NCBI RefSeq assembly: GCF_014596915.1
Contig: NZ_JACVWU010000010.1
Span: forward strand, 124,001 to 188,000
Length of the DNA stretch: 64,000 nucleotides
Source of the DNA: Streptomyces sp. TRM68416
Lineage (GTDB): Bacteria > Actinomycetota > Actinomycetes > Streptomycetales > Streptomycetaceae
Direction of reading: 5' to 3'
The notes beneath the pieces were generated by a model. That model was not told where the DNA came from and made no database searches. It worked only from the letters and a program-made list of their open reading frames with translations. Below are positions 8,216-16,904 of the stretch, one piece after another. The stretch's first letter is position 1. Each line of letters starts with the position of its first letter. Both the position numbers and the translations under genes were made by a program.

Positions 8216-10207
8216 GTGTTCACGGGGATCGACGAGGTCGACTGGGCCTCGATGCACCACGCGTACGGCAGTGCGGAGAACGTGCCCGGGCTCCTGAGAG
8301 GGCTGGCCTCCGCGGACCCCGCCGAGCGTGAGTGCGCGCTCGACGGCATGTACGGCGCCGTGCACCACCAGGGAGACGTGTACGACTCGACGCTGGCCTG
8401 CGTTCCGTTCCTGTTCGCACTCGCGGCGCGCCCGGACGTCCAGGACCGGGGCGGCATCGTCGAACTCCTCGTCAGCATCGGCGGCGAGGAGGACGGCGAC
8501 GGGGCGTACGCGCAGGCCCGCGCGGCGGTCCGGGCCCGCGCCGACGTCTTCGCCGAGCTGGCCGGGGACGCCGACCTCGGGGTGCGCCGGGCGGCGCCGA
8601 AGGCACTGGTGCGCTTCTTGCCCGAACCGGCGCGGGTGCTCGGTCTGTTGCAGGAGCGCATCAGGGTGGAGCGGGACGACCGGGTCCTGATCACTCTGAC
8701 CGAGAGTCTCGGCCTCTTCGCCCGGCGGTACCCCGCGCACGCCGACGCCGCGGTGGATCTGCTGGCGGCGCAGAGCGCGCCGCCGTACGGCCCCGGGCTG
8801 CGCCTCGCCGCGCTGGGCCGGCTCGCCGACTGCGCCCCGGACCGTCTTCCGGCCGATCTGGTGCCCACCGCCGTCCGGCTGCTGCGGGAGCGGTCCGCGC
8901 GACGCTCGCCCGAGGTCTGCGAGCCCGTCGGCGCGGGCACGGACACGCTCGTCGGACGGCTGCGCAGGCTGCGGCCCTCCGACGAGGAGGGCTCCCACCT
9001 GCTGCGCACCCTGCACACGGCGCTCGACGACCGGGTGGACGACCGGATCGCCCTGCTGGTCGGGCAGTTGAGCAGCCCGGACTCCACCGACCGGTGCAAC
9101 GCGGTGTGGATGTCCGGGGCGCTGTTCCGCGAGTGGCGTGCCGACTACGGCGAGCCCGTCGGGCTGATCGGGGCGCAACTGGCCGCGGAGGAGGACCGGT
9201 TGCGCGAGGCGGCGGTGTCCGTGCTGCAGGACCTCTTCGGCCTGGCCGCGCCCGCCGCCGACCATCTGCATGCGCTGGTCGGCTCCCGCCCCGATCTGTG
9301 GGTACGGCGGTGGGAGGGCGGGCCGCCGACCCTGGGCGCCCCGGTCAGGGCCCTGGCCCGCAGCGGGGACCCGCGGGCGGTGCCGGTGCTGGCCCGGCTG
9401 CTGGAGGGGCCGGACGCGCCGGACGACCTCGGTCGGGAGGTCGTCCATCTGGGCCCGGCCGCGGCCCCGCTGGCACCCGCGCTGCGGCGCCGGCTCGGCG
9501 CCGTCGCCCTCGACTCCCCCGACGTGTCCCGCCTCGCGCCCCCGCTGTTGCTGGCGCTGCGGGCCCTGGGGGACGCGCAGGCCGTGCCGGAGGTGCTGCG
9601 GCTGCTGACACACCCGCGCCCGCACGACGCGCCGACGGGGTACGCGGTCCGGGCCCTGGGCGCGTTCGGACCGGCCGCGCGCGAGGCGGCACCGGCGCTG
9701 CGCGCCCTGCTGGACAGCGAGTACGCCGCCGCGGCCGCGGGCGCCCTGTGGGCCGTGGAGGGCGACGCGTCCGTCGTCCTGCCCGTCCTGCTGCGCGAGG
9801 CTTCGAGCACGGACGCCGGCCGGCGCCGGCGGGCGGCGGAGGAACTGGGACGCCTGGGACCGCCCGCCCGTGCCGCGCTGCCGGCGCTCCGGCGCATGAC
9901 GGGGGCGGAGTGGCTCTGGGAGCGGACGGCGGCGGCCTGCGCCCTGTGGCGCGTGAGCGGGGATGCAGAACCGGTCATTCCGGTCCTGCGCTCCGCCTGG
10001 GCGGAAAACCCCCACACCCGCCCCACCATCGCCGCCTGCCTCGCCTCCCTGGGCCCCGCCTCCCACCCCCTGCACGACCTCGCCCAGGCGGAACTCACGA
10101 CACCGAGGAGGCATACCGCACAGCCGGGAGCGCACGGCGGCCACGAGTCACCGAAGAGGGACGAGGAGCTGTTGGAGAGGTGCCGGGCGGCGCTGGCGGC
10201 CTCGTAG
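8216..10207 (+). CDS. HEAT-repeat protein
   Basis: 663 residues. GTG at 8216 is preferred because GGGGAGG ends 5 nt upstream; an in-frame GTG at 8171 has no such site. The protein is almost wholly helical Ala/Leu-rich ~30-50-residue repeats with conserved Asp/Pro and Arg positions (LRALLDSEYAAAAAGALWAVEG, RRRAAEELGRLGPPARAALPALRRM), typical of HEAT/PBS-lyase-like scaffolds. A Streptomyces cytosolic scaffold; no catalytic motif seen. The C-terminus (DEELLERCRAALAAS) is encoded by a segment recurring in decayed form 200 bp downstream. Partner unknown. Confidence 0.85.
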   Translation: MFTGIDEVDWASMHHAYGSAENVPGLLRGLASADPAERECALDGMYGAVHHQGDVYDSTLACVPFLFALAARPDVQDRGGIVELLVSIGGEEDGDGAYAQARAAVRARADVFAELAGDADLGVRRAAPKALVRFLPEPARVLGLLQERIRVERDDRVLITLTESLGLFARRYPAHADAAVDLLAAQSAPPYGPGLRLAALGRLADCAPDRLPADLVPTAVRLLRERSARRSPEVCEPVGAGTDTLVGRLRRLRPSDEEGSHLLRTLHTALDDRVDDRIALLVGQLSSPDSTDRCNAVWMSGALFREWRADYGEPVGLIGAQLAAEEDRLREAAVSVLQDLFGLAAPAADHLHALVGSRPDLWVRRWEGGPPTLGAPVRALARSGDPRAVPVLARLLEGPDAPDDLGREVVHLGPAAAPLAPALRRRLGAVALDSPDVSRLAPPLLLALRALGDAQAVPEVLRLLTHPRPHDAPTGYAVRALGAFGPAAREAAPALRALLDSEYAAAAAGALWAVEGDASVVLPVLLREASSTDAGRRRRAAEELGRLGPPARAALPALRRMTGAEWLWERTAAACALWRVSGDAEPVIPVLRSAWAENPHTRPTIAACLASLGPASHPLHDLAQAELTTPRRHTAQPGAHGGHESPKRDEELLERCRAALAAS

Positions 10208-10505
10208 CGGCACGCGTGCGGGACGCCGCGACGGACGGCGGGACTCGGACTCCCCGCCCTCGGCCGCCACGCACACCACCCACCGCGCGGCCGCCGCGCG
10301 ACCTCACGCAAGGGGAGGCCGCGACACCACAACGGCACAGGCGCAGCGAGCCACCGAACGGCGACGAGGAACCGTGGGAGACGTGACGGGCGGCGCTGGC
10401 GGCCTCGTAGCCGGAGGGATGGGCTGCTGTGGTGGGAACCGGCGCACGGCCCGCCGCCCGTCCGCACCGCCGCGAGCGGGCTGCTGCGGCCGAGTGGCGG
10501 GGCGT
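10208..10505. repeat. Decayed duplicate of the HEAT gene 3' end
   Basis: 10363-10411 repeats 10163-10207 closely: GACGAGGA, then diverged codons, then the identical run GGGCGGCGCTGGCGGCCTCGTAG including the stop. Weaker similarity extends upstream (ACTCACGACACCGAGGAGG against CCTCACGCAAGGGGAGG). The second copy is frame-broken (TGA inside) and has no gene of its own. It is a relic of a local duplication of ~200 bp. Nothing else is seen before 10505. Confidence 0.6.
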
Positions 10506-11090
10506 TCAGCCCGCTGTCCGCCCCCAGGACGGTCCGAACCGCGCCCACTCCGCTTCCCACTGGTCGACCCGCCGACGTTCCAGGCGGCAGCACAGCATCC
10601 GGGCGCCCGCCACCGGCAAGGTCGCCGCGCTCACTCCCACCAGGGCACCGGCCAGCGCGGCTCGGTCGCGGGCCTGGGAAGCGGTGGCGGGCTTGCTGAC
10701 CAGGCGTCCCTCGCGGTCCGTCCAGACGGTGACGGGCGTCCCGGCGCCGCTGCCCTGGCGGACCCGTGCCTGGCCGGTGCGCGAGGAGCCGTCGGGCGCG
10801 GCCCAGCGCACCTTCGCCCACACGTACGCGCCGCTCGACCCCAGGGCCTGCGGGTCGGCGGAGTCGGTCGCCCGGTCCGTGAGCCGGGCCTCCACCGGGC
10901 GCCATTCGGCGCGCTCACGGGCCAGGCCGCGCTCCACGGATGCGGCGGTGCACAGACCCACGACCACGCCGACGAGGACGGTGAGCACGCAGGCCGCCAG
11001 CAGCACCCAGGACTCCACCACATCGGCGCGACGCTTGAGCGGATTGCGCCGCAGGCGCCAGAGCCACACCCTCGGACCACGGAACGCCAT
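10506..11090 (-). CDS. Rv1733c-like membrane protein
   Basis: 194 residues, from ATG 11090 with GAGGAGG about 9 nt before it. Two hydrophobic helices (SWVLLAACVLTVLVGVVVGL near residue 30 and AALAGALVGVSAATLPVAGA near 150) flank an extracytoplasmic ~100-residue region with the RLTDRATD...AKVRW...GQARV..GSGAGTPVTVWTDREGRLV pattern of the actinobacterial Rv1733c family. In mycobacteria the founding member belongs to the dormancy (DosR) regulon; the biochemical role is unknown. It stands alone, convergent to the HEAT gene and divergent from the beta-propeller gene. Confidence 0.82.
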   Translation of the reverse strand: MAFRGPRVWLWRLRRNPLKRRADVVESWVLLAACVLTVLVGVVVGLCTAASVERGLARERAEWRPVEARLTDRATDSADPQALGSSGAYVWAKVRWAAPDGSSRTGQARVRQGSGAGTPVTVWTDREGRLVSKPATASQARDRAALAGALVGVSAATLPVAGARMLCCRLERRRVDQWEAEWARFGPSWGRTAG

Positions 11091-11326
11091 CGACGGCTTC
11101 CTCCTCATGAACACACGGAATGAACACACGGACGTGCCGGACCGCCGTCCCATACGAGGGGCAGCCTCCGAATGCTCACGGCAGGTACCCGGCCCCGACC
11201 GACGCACGGCTGTGATCCCCGTCCTGACCTGCGACGGATCCGCTTCCAGAGGTGACTGTCAGTGCCGGGGTGCAGACTGGCCCGTGGCTGAGACAAAGCC
11301 GCAAAAACGCAGCGGAGGTGATCGGC

Positions 11327-12412
11327 ATGACCGAGGTACTGCTCGCCGTGGGCACGCGCAAAGGCCTGTTCATCGGGCGCAGGCGGGGTGGCGCCTGGGA
11401 GTTCGACGAGAGTCCCTACTTCAACGCACAGGCCGTGTACTCGGTCGCGATCGACACCCGCGGCGAGCGCCCGCGGCTGCTGGCCGGGGGCGACAGCGCG
11501 CACTGGGGGCCGTCCGTGTTCCACTCCGACGACCTGGGGCGCAGTTGGACCGAACCGGCGCGGCCGGCGGTCAAGTTCCCCAAGGACACGGGTGCTTCGC
11601 TGGAGCGGGTGTGGCAGTTGCACCCGGCGGCCGCGGAACCGGACGTGGTGTACGCGGGCACGGAACCGGCCGCGCTGTACCGCTCCGAGGACCGGGGCGA
11701 GACGTTCGAGCTGGTCCGCCCGCTGTGGGAGCACCCCACTCGTTCCAAGTGGGTGCCGGGCGGCGGCGGAGAGGGCCTGCACACCGTGCTCACCGACAAA
11801 CGGGACGCCCGCGCGGTGACCGTGGCCGTCTCGACCGCGGGCGTGTTCCGCACCACGGACGGCGGGGCGAGCTGGGCACCGTCGAACTCCGGCGTCTCCG
11901 CGGTGTTCCTGCCGGATCCCCACCCGGAGTTCGGCCAGTGCGTGCACAAGGTCACCCGGGACGCGGCGAACCCGGACCGGCTGTACCTGCAGAACCACTG
12001 GGGGGTGTACCGCAGCGACGACGCGGGCGCGCACTGGACGGACATCGGCGAGGGCCTGCCGTCCACGTTCGGCTTCGCGGCGGCCGCCCATCCGCACCGC
12101 GGCAACACGGCGTACGTCTTCCCGATCACCGCCGACTCCGACCGGGTCCCCGCCGACCGGCGCTGCCGGGTCTTCCGTACGGCGGACGCGGGCAAGACGT
12201 GGGAGCCGCTGACGGCGGGCCTGCCGGAGGGCGATCACTACGGCACGGTGCTGCGCGACGCCCTGTGCACGGACGACGCCGACCCGGCCGGCGTGTACTT
12301 CGGCAACCGCAACGGCGAGGTGTACGCCTCCGCCGACGACGGCGACAGTTGGCGGCAACTGGCCTCCCACCTGCCGGACGTGCTGTGCGTGCGGGCCGCG
12401 GTGGTCGGATGA
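11327..12412 (+). CDS. Sialidase/BNR-type beta-propeller protein
   Basis: 361 residues from ATG 11327 with GGAGG 8 nt before it. Contains several Asp-box/BNR-like repeats (SDDLGRSWTEP, SEDRGETFELV, TTDGGASWAPS, SDDAGAHWTDI, TADAGKTWEPL, SADDGDSWRQL), which build a six- or seven-bladed propeller like sialidases, photosystem-II HCF136 and glycosyl hydrolases. No signal peptide, so cytoplasmic. No sialidase catalytic triad is evident; such proteins are usually annotated as exo-alpha-sialidase-like without proven activity. It is followed after 73 bp by ung, which has its own promoter. Confidence 0.85.
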   Translation: MTEVLLAVGTRKGLFIGRRRGGAWEFDESPYFNAQAVYSVAIDTRGERPRLLAGGDSAHWGPSVFHSDDLGRSWTEPARPAVKFPKDTGASLERVWQLHPAAAEPDVVYAGTEPAALYRSEDRGETFELVRPLWEHPTRSKWVPGGGGEGLHTVLTDKRDARAVTVAVSTAGVFRTTDGGASWAPSNSGVSAVFLPDPHPEFGQCVHKVTRDAANPDRLYLQNHWGVYRSDDAGAHWTDIGEGLPSTFGFAAAAHPHRGNTAYVFPITADSDRVPADRRCRVFRTADAGKTWEPLTAGLPEGDHYGTVLRDALCTDDADPAGVYFGNRNGEVYASADDGDSWRQLASHLPDVLCVRAAVVG

Positions 12413-12447
12413 GCCGTCGGGGTGCGGGGGCGGGTCTTGGCCACCGG

Positions 12448-12478
12448 TTGATCGGCGCCGTGTGTACGGCAGTAGGGT
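12448..12478 (+). promoter_or_regulatory. Candidate ung promoter giving a leaderless transcript
   Basis: TTGATC (12448-12453) and TAGGGT (12473-12478) are 19 bp apart, and the GTG start of ung begins 7 bp after the -10 box, exactly where transcription should start. This supports GTG 12486 over the in-frame GTG at 12477, which would overlap the -10 element. Confidence 0.55.
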
Positions 12479-12485
12479 GACAGCC

Positions 12486-13163
12486 GTGGCACCACGACCC
12501 TTGCATGAAATCGTCGAACCGGGCTGGGCGAAGGCCCTCGAACCCGTCGCCGGACGGATCGCCGAGATGGGCGACTTCCTGCGCGCGGAGATCGCCGCGG
12601 GACGCACGTACCTGCCGGCCGGACCGAACGTCCTGCGGGCCTTCCAGCAGCCGTTCGACGACGTACGGGTTCTGATCGTCGGTCAGGACCCGTATCCCAC
12701 GCCGGGGCACGCGGTGGGGCTGTCGTTCTCGGTCGCCCCCGAGGTACGGCCGCTGCCCGGCAGTCTCCTCAACATCTTCCGCGAGCTGAGCACCGATCTC
12801 GGACTGCCGCAGCCGTCCAGCGGCGATCTGACGCCGTGGACGCAGCAGGGCGTGCTGCTGCTCAACAGGGCGCTCACCACGGCCCCGCGCAAGCCCGCCG
12901 CGCACCGCGGCAAGGGCTGGGAGGAGGTCACCGAGCAGGCGATACGTGCGCTGGCCGGCCGGGGCAAGCCGCTGGTCTCCATCCTGTGGGGCCGCGACGC
13001 CCGCAACTGCCGCCCGCTCCTCGGCCCGCTGCCGTCGGTGGAGTCCGCCCACCCGTCCCCGATGTCGGCCGACCGCGGGTTCTTCGGCTCGCGCCCGTTC
13101 AGCCGGGCCAACGACCTGCTGATCAAGCAGGGGGGACAGCCGGTGGACTGGCGCCTGCCGTGA
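12486..13163 (+). CDS. ung: Uracil-DNA glycosylase, family 1
   Basis: 225 residues. Removes uracil from DNA in base excision repair. Water-activating motif GQDPYP (residues 66-71, catalytic Asp 68) and the DNA-intercalating HPSPMSADRGFFGSRPF motif are intact, as is LLLNRALT of the uracil pocket. GTG 12486 is chosen because a -10 box lies 7 bp upstream (leaderless). The TGA overlaps the GTG of the next gene by 4 bp (GTGA), so the kinase-like gene is translationally coupled. Length is standard for the family. Confidence 0.95.
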   Translation: MAPRPLHEIVEPGWAKALEPVAGRIAEMGDFLRAEIAAGRTYLPAGPNVLRAFQQPFDDVRVLIVGQDPYPTPGHAVGLSFSVAPEVRPLPGSLLNIFRELSTDLGLPQPSSGDLTPWTQQGVLLLNRALTTAPRKPAAHRGKGWEEVTEQAIRALAGRGKPLVSILWGRDARNCRPLLGPLPSVESAHPSPMSADRGFFGSRPFSRANDLLIKQGGQPVDWRLP

Positions 13164-14137
13164 CCGCCGCACCGGGCATCCTGGCGGTCGACTCCGGAGG
13201 CTCCGGGCTGCGGGTCGTCGTCGGCACCGCGGACGGCGCCGAGGCCGGTCCACGGCAGTCGCGGGAGCCGGTGCGGACCGGCCCCCGGGGTATCGATCCG
13301 GGGCACCTCATGGCGCAACTGGTCCCCATGGTGCGCGCGTTGACCGCCGAGGCCGGGATCGCGGAGCTGGGCGCCGCTACCATCGGGGCCGCCGGGATGA
13401 CCACCTTGGGCGATGCCCTGCGCGCGGAGCTGCCGGGCGCGCTGGGGCGGGAGTTCGGGGTGCGCAGGGTGGCTCTCGTCGCGGACGGCGTCACCGGCTA
13501 TGCGGGCGCTCTCGGGCCGGTGCCGGGCGCCGTGGTCGCCGGCGGCACCGGGCTGATCGCGATCGGCACCGATCTGACCCGTTGGCACCGCGCGGACGGC
13601 TGGGGCCATCTGCTCGGCGACTGCGGCAGCGGCGCCTGGATCGGTCGGGCCGGCCTGGAGGCGGCGATGCGCGCGTACGACGGGCGGCCGGGCGGTTCCA
13701 CCGGGCTGCGGGCCCGGGCCGAGGACTTGTTCGGCCCGCTGACCGGCCTGCCCGGCAAGCTCTACCCGCGCACGGACCGTCCCGCCGTGCTCGCCTCCTT
13801 CGCCCCGCAGGTGGCCGCCTGCGCGGACGGCGATCCGGTCGCCGCGGGCATCCTGCGCACGGCGGCCGGGCACATTGGGGACGCCGCCGCGGCCGTATGC
13901 CCGGACACGGCGGACGCGCAAGTGGCGTTCACGGGTGGTCTTTTCCGGATCGGCGAGCCGCTCCTGGCGCCGCTGGAGGAGGAGTTGGCCCGGCGGTTGC
14001 CGCACGCGCGCCGGGTGCCACCCGCCGGGGATCCGCTGCGGGGCGCGGTGCGCATCGCGAGGGACCTCGCCGGCGACACGCTCACTCTGCCGAGTGACGA
14101 GACGATGCTGTACGTGGTGGCCGAAAAGAACGGTTGA
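13160..14137 (+). CDS. BadF/BadG-type ATPase, N-acetylglucosamine-kinase-like
   Basis: 325 residues beginning at the GTG that overlaps the ung stop. ASKHA-fold motifs: phosphate-1 loop LAVDSGGSGLRVVV at the N-terminus, phosphate-2 loop VVAGGTGLIAIG, and WGHLLGDCGSGAWIGR, the signature of eukaryote-type N-acetylglucosamine kinases, then VAFTGGLFRIGEPLL (adenosine loop). Predicted to phosphorylate GlcNAc or a related amino sugar in the cytoplasm, perhaps in cell-wall recycling. Coupling to ung is unusual and may be only positional. Confidence 0.85.
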   Translation: MTAAPGILAVDSGGSGLRVVVGTADGAEAGPRQSREPVRTGPRGIDPGHLMAQLVPMVRALTAEAGIAELGAATIGAAGMTTLGDALRAELPGALGREFGVRRVALVADGVTGYAGALGPVPGAVVAGGTGLIAIGTDLTRWHRADGWGHLLGDCGSGAWIGRAGLEAAMRAYDGRPGGSTGLRARAEDLFGPLTGLPGKLYPRTDRPAVLASFAPQVAACADGDPVAAGILRTAAGHIGDAAAAVCPDTADAQVAFTGGLFRIGEPLLAPLEEELARRLPHARRVPPAGDPLRGAVRIARDLAGDTLTLPSDETMLYVVAEKNG

Positions 14138-14275
14138 CACTCATGCGTGCATTGACCATCGACAAACGGGACTACACGCGCCGATCACTTCTGATGGGCA
14201 CGTAACTCATCAGACAAAACCGGACGGATACCGCTCACCTGCACCCTCCCCGAACAGGGGAACCCGAGAAGCCAG

Positions 14276-14281
14276 TAACAT
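14276..14281 (+). promoter_or_regulatory. Candidate -10 box for the chelatase-like gene
   Basis: TAACAT lies 8 bp before the ATG at 14290, the spacing of a leaderless or nearly leaderless Streptomyces transcript. No convincing -35 element is seen and no ribosome site is present, which agrees with a leaderless mRNA. Confidence 0.35.
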
Positions 14282-14289
14282 GCGGCGCC

Positions 14290-15213
14290 ATGAGCTCCCC
14301 CACTGGGCCCGCGTCCGGCCTGCCAGTACGAATGCCGCGCCCCCGCCAGCCCGGGCGCCACCGCCGACCCGAGCCCCTGGCCGCACCCGAGGGCGCGCCC
14401 GCGCTCGTCCTCGCCGTGCCGGGCGCGCCCGGGGCCGCCACGCGCGGCCTCGCCGAGGAGGTCGTGAGCATCGCCCGCTCCGAGCTGCCCGGTCTCGACG
14501 CCCGGATCGGCTACCTCGACGGCGACGACTCGGAGTTCCCCACGCTCCAGGCCGTGCTCACCCACACCGCCCAGGAGCGCACCGCCCGCTACGAGCAGGC
14601 GGTCGCCGCCGGCGTGGACGCCAAGGAGCCCGAGGGGCCGGTCGCCGTCGTCGTACCGCTGCTCGCCGGCCCGGACAACGCGCTGCTGCGCCAGGTCCGC
14701 CAGGCCGTGATGGACAGCAGGGTCGCCGCCGACCTGACGGACGCGCTCGGCCCGCACCCGCTGCTCGCCGAGGCGCTGCACGTGCGCCTGTCGGAGGCCG
14801 GTCTGGCCCGTGCCGACCGGGCCCGGCTGTTCACCGTGGCGACGGCGGCGGACGGCATCATCCTGGCCTCGGTGGGCGGCGAGGAGGCCGTGCAGGCGGC
14901 CGGGATCACCGGCATGCTGCTGGCGGCGCGCCTCGCCGTTCCGGTGATGGCGGCGGCGCTGGACCAGGAGGGTTCGATCGCCTCCGTCGCCGAGCAGCTA
15001 CGGTCGTCCGGCTCGCAGCAGCTGGCGCTGGCGCCGTACCTGATAGGGCCGGAGATCGACGCGGCGCTGGTCGAGGACGCGGCCAAGGAGGCGGGCTGCT
15101 CCGCCGCCGAGCCGCTCGGCCCCTACCCGGCCATCGGCAAGCTCGCCCTGGCCAAGTACACGACGGCGCTCGGCATCACTCCGCAGCAGCCGCACGGCAC
15201 GCCGGTGCGCTGA
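14290..15213 (+). CDS. CbiX/SirB-family chelatase-like protein
   Basis: 307 residues. Two repeated halves of the CbiX/SirB fold can be read: ALVLAVPGAPGAATRGLAEEVV...ARIGYLDGDD...VAVVVPLLAGPDNALLRQVR and a second half ending LALAPYLIGPEIDAALVEDAAKEAGCSAAEPLGPYPAIGKLALAKY. The family inserts Fe or Co into sirohydrochlorin for siroheme or cobalamin. The usual catalytic His of the G-H-G-S/ A-H-G-S motif is replaced here by Pro-Gly at the N-terminal strand, so activity is uncertain. No cobalamin genes are adjacent. A strong terminator follows. Confidence 0.75.
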   Translation: MSSPTGPASGLPVRMPRPRQPGRHRRPEPLAAPEGAPALVLAVPGAPGAATRGLAEEVVSIARSELPGLDARIGYLDGDDSEFPTLQAVLTHTAQERTARYEQAVAAGVDAKEPEGPVAVVVPLLAGPDNALLRQVRQAVMDSRVAADLTDALGPHPLLAEALHVRLSEAGLARADRARLFTVATAADGIILASVGGEEAVQAAGITGMLLAARLAVPVMAAALDQEGSIASVAEQLRSSGSQQLALAPYLIGPEIDAALVEDAAKEAGCSAAEPLGPYPAIGKLALAKYTTALGITPQQPHGTPVR

Positions 15214-15246
15214 CCCGGGCGGCGCCCGCAGCACGCAGAACGACGA

Positions 15247-15279
15247 AAGGGCCCGCTCCGGAGCTTGGAGCGGGCCCTT
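15247..15279 (+). terminator. Intrinsic terminator after chelatase-like gene
   Basis: Perfect 13-bp inverted repeat AAGGGCCCGCTCC / GGAGCGGGCCCTT with a 7-nt loop, 34 bp after the stop codon and followed by CT. Probably bidirectional, since a convergent gene ends at 15405. Confidence 0.85.
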
Positions 15280-15299
15280 CTGCATGCCCGCTGGGCGGG

Positions 15300-15404
15300 G
15301 GGGTGGGCGGAGCCATGGGCCTGGCCCTGGCTGCAGCTCTAGGTCTGGGTCTGGGGCTGGCTCTGGGTCGAGCTCTGGGGCTGACTCTGGGGCTGGCTCC
15401 AGCT
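15300..15404. repeat. CTGGGN hexamer-like low-complexity tract
   Basis: Between two convergent genes, 15310-15402 is made of degenerate repeats of CTGGGT/CTGGGG/CTGGCT with interspersed AGCTCT, a hexanucleotide-biased run unlike the flanking genes. No gene is supported. It may be slippage-generated. Confidence 0.6.
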
Positions 15405-16442
15405 CTAGCCGATGATCACGCAGGACGCGGCGGGTACCTCGACCGAGCCGCCGTAGCGGGGCAGGCCGGTGGCCGTGTCGACGGCGAACCAGGCCACGTC
15501 GCCGGAGCGCTCGTTGGCGGCGTACAGGAAGCCGTCGGCTTCGGCGAGGGCGCGCGGCCAGTGGCCGCGGCACGGCACGGTACCGAGCAGGCGCAGGGTC
15601 TCCCCCTCTACGGCGAACGCGGACAGGACGTCCTCGCCGCGGGTGGCGGTCCACACGAAGCGGCCGTCGGGTGAGGCGACGATGCCCGACGGGTAGGCGT
15701 CACCGACCGGCGCGCCGGGGAGAACCGGGGTTTCGGCCAGGGGTTTGAGGGAGCCGTCGGCGGCGTCCCAGCGGCAGACGGTGACGGTCGGGGTGAGTTC
15801 GTTGGCGATGTAGGCGAGGGTGCCGTCCGGGTGGAAGGCCAGGTGGCGGGGGCCGGAGCCGGGACGGAGCGCGTACTCGCCGTGGATGTCGAGGCGGCCG
15901 TCGGTCAGGGTGCACACGCGTACCGAGTCGGTACCGAGGTCGACGGTGACGGCCCAGCGGCCGGTGGGGTCGGACTGCGCGTGGTGGGGGTGCGGGGTCT
16001 GCTGGCGGGGGGTGTGCGGGCCCGAGCCGGTGTGTCGGAGCACGGCGGCGGGGGCGGCATCCGCGAAGGTTCCGTCGGGGTGCAGGGGGACGGTGGTGAC
16101 GCTTCCGGAGCCGTAGTTGGCGGTCAGCAGGTGGCCGGCGTGGAGGGCGAGGTGGGTGGGGCCGCTGCCGTGTACGTCGGCGTGGCCGAGGAGGGCGGGC
16201 TTGTCGCCGTCGCGCACGCGGTACGCGGCTACCGTGCCCTCGGTCGTCTCGCTGACGGCGTAGAGGGTGTCGCCGTCGGGGGTGATCGCGAGGTAGGACG
16301 GGTCGGGCAGGTCGGTGATGCTGTCCTGGAGGGTCAGGGCGCCGGTGTTCGGGGTCACGGAGGCTGTCACGATGCCTGGGCCTCCGGCGGCCGTGAACGA
16401 TCCGATGAAGGCCCGCCTGCGTTGCCTTTCGCCGTCTGCCAC
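15405..16442 (-). CDS. Lactonase-family beta-propeller (6-phosphogluconolactonase-like)
   Basis: 345 residues from GTG 16442, which has AGAGGGGA upstream; longer in-frame starts run into the repeat tract and are rejected. Motifs of the seven-bladed YbhE/Pgl lactonase family: AFIGSFT at the start, LPDPSYLAITPDGDTLYAVSE, GPTHLALHAGHLLTANYGSGSV, HHAQSDPTGRWAVTVDLGTDSV, GSGPRHLAFHPDGTLAYIANELTPTVTV, NERSGDVAWFAVD. Expected to hydrolyse a sugar lactone in the cytoplasm, possibly 6-phosphogluconolactone. Stands alone. Confidence 0.88.
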   Translation of the reverse strand: MADGERQRRRAFIGSFTAAGGPGIVTASVTPNTGALTLQDSITDLPDPSYLAITPDGDTLYAVSETTEGTVAAYRVRDGDKPALLGHADVHGSGPTHLALHAGHLLTANYGSGSVTTVPLHPDGTFADAAPAAVLRHTGSGPHTPRQQTPHPHHAQSDPTGRWAVTVDLGTDSVRVCTLTDGRLDIHGEYALRPGSGPRHLAFHPDGTLAYIANELTPTVTVCRWDAADGSLKPLAETPVLPGAPVGDAYPSGIVASPDGRFVWTATRGEDVLSAFAVEGETLRLLGTVPCRGHWPRALAEADGFLYAANERSGDVAWFAVDTATGLPRYGGSVEVPAASCVIIG

Positions 16443-16590
16443 CGATGTCCCCTCTCGGTCGGGTGCGTCCGGGGGTGACGGTAGCAGTCGACATGTGCGG
16501 TCTAGACCAAGTGGGTGAGGTGTGCCGCGCGCGCGGTCTTCTGCGCCGGTTGTCTTCTTCGCCCCCGCCGCCCCTACCCGTCCCATCCCC

Positions 16591-16830
16591 CAGGGGCTCC
16601 GCCCCTTCGACCCCGCCAGGGGGCTCCGCCCCCTGAACCCCCGCGGGGCTTCGCCCCTGCACCCCACCGGGGCTTCGCCCCTGGACCCCAGCGGAGCGAC
16701 GCCCCCGCACTCCACCGCAGCATCACCCCCACACCCCACCGGGGCTTCGCCCCTGGACCCCACTGGGGCCTCACCCTTGGCCCTGGGACCTCACCCCTGA
16801 ACCTGGCGCCTCACCCTTGGCCCTGGGGCC
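16591..16830. repeat. Array of GGGGCTTCGCCCC hairpins upstream of the lactonase gene
   Basis: The 462-bp gene-free region 16443-16904 contains at least four copies of a GGGGCT(T/C)CGCCCC hairpin (around 16595, 16620, 16648, 16670 and 16740), joined by CTGxACCCC linkers, then CTCACCCTTGGCCCTGGG repeats. Hairpins of this kind are frequent Streptomyces intergenic elements. No gene is supported there; positions before 16590 hold only the upstream region of the lactonase gene. Confidence 0.65.
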
Positions 16831-16904
16831 TCCCCCTGACCCCCATCGACCTCAACGGCCTCCTTCTCAGGCTCCCCCCAGAGGGGACCCTCAGCAGGGT
16901 GGGG

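Noticed and set aside
16443..16904. Pro-rich open frames in the hairpin array
   Set aside because: They only translate the repeats in all frames and lack ribosome sites.
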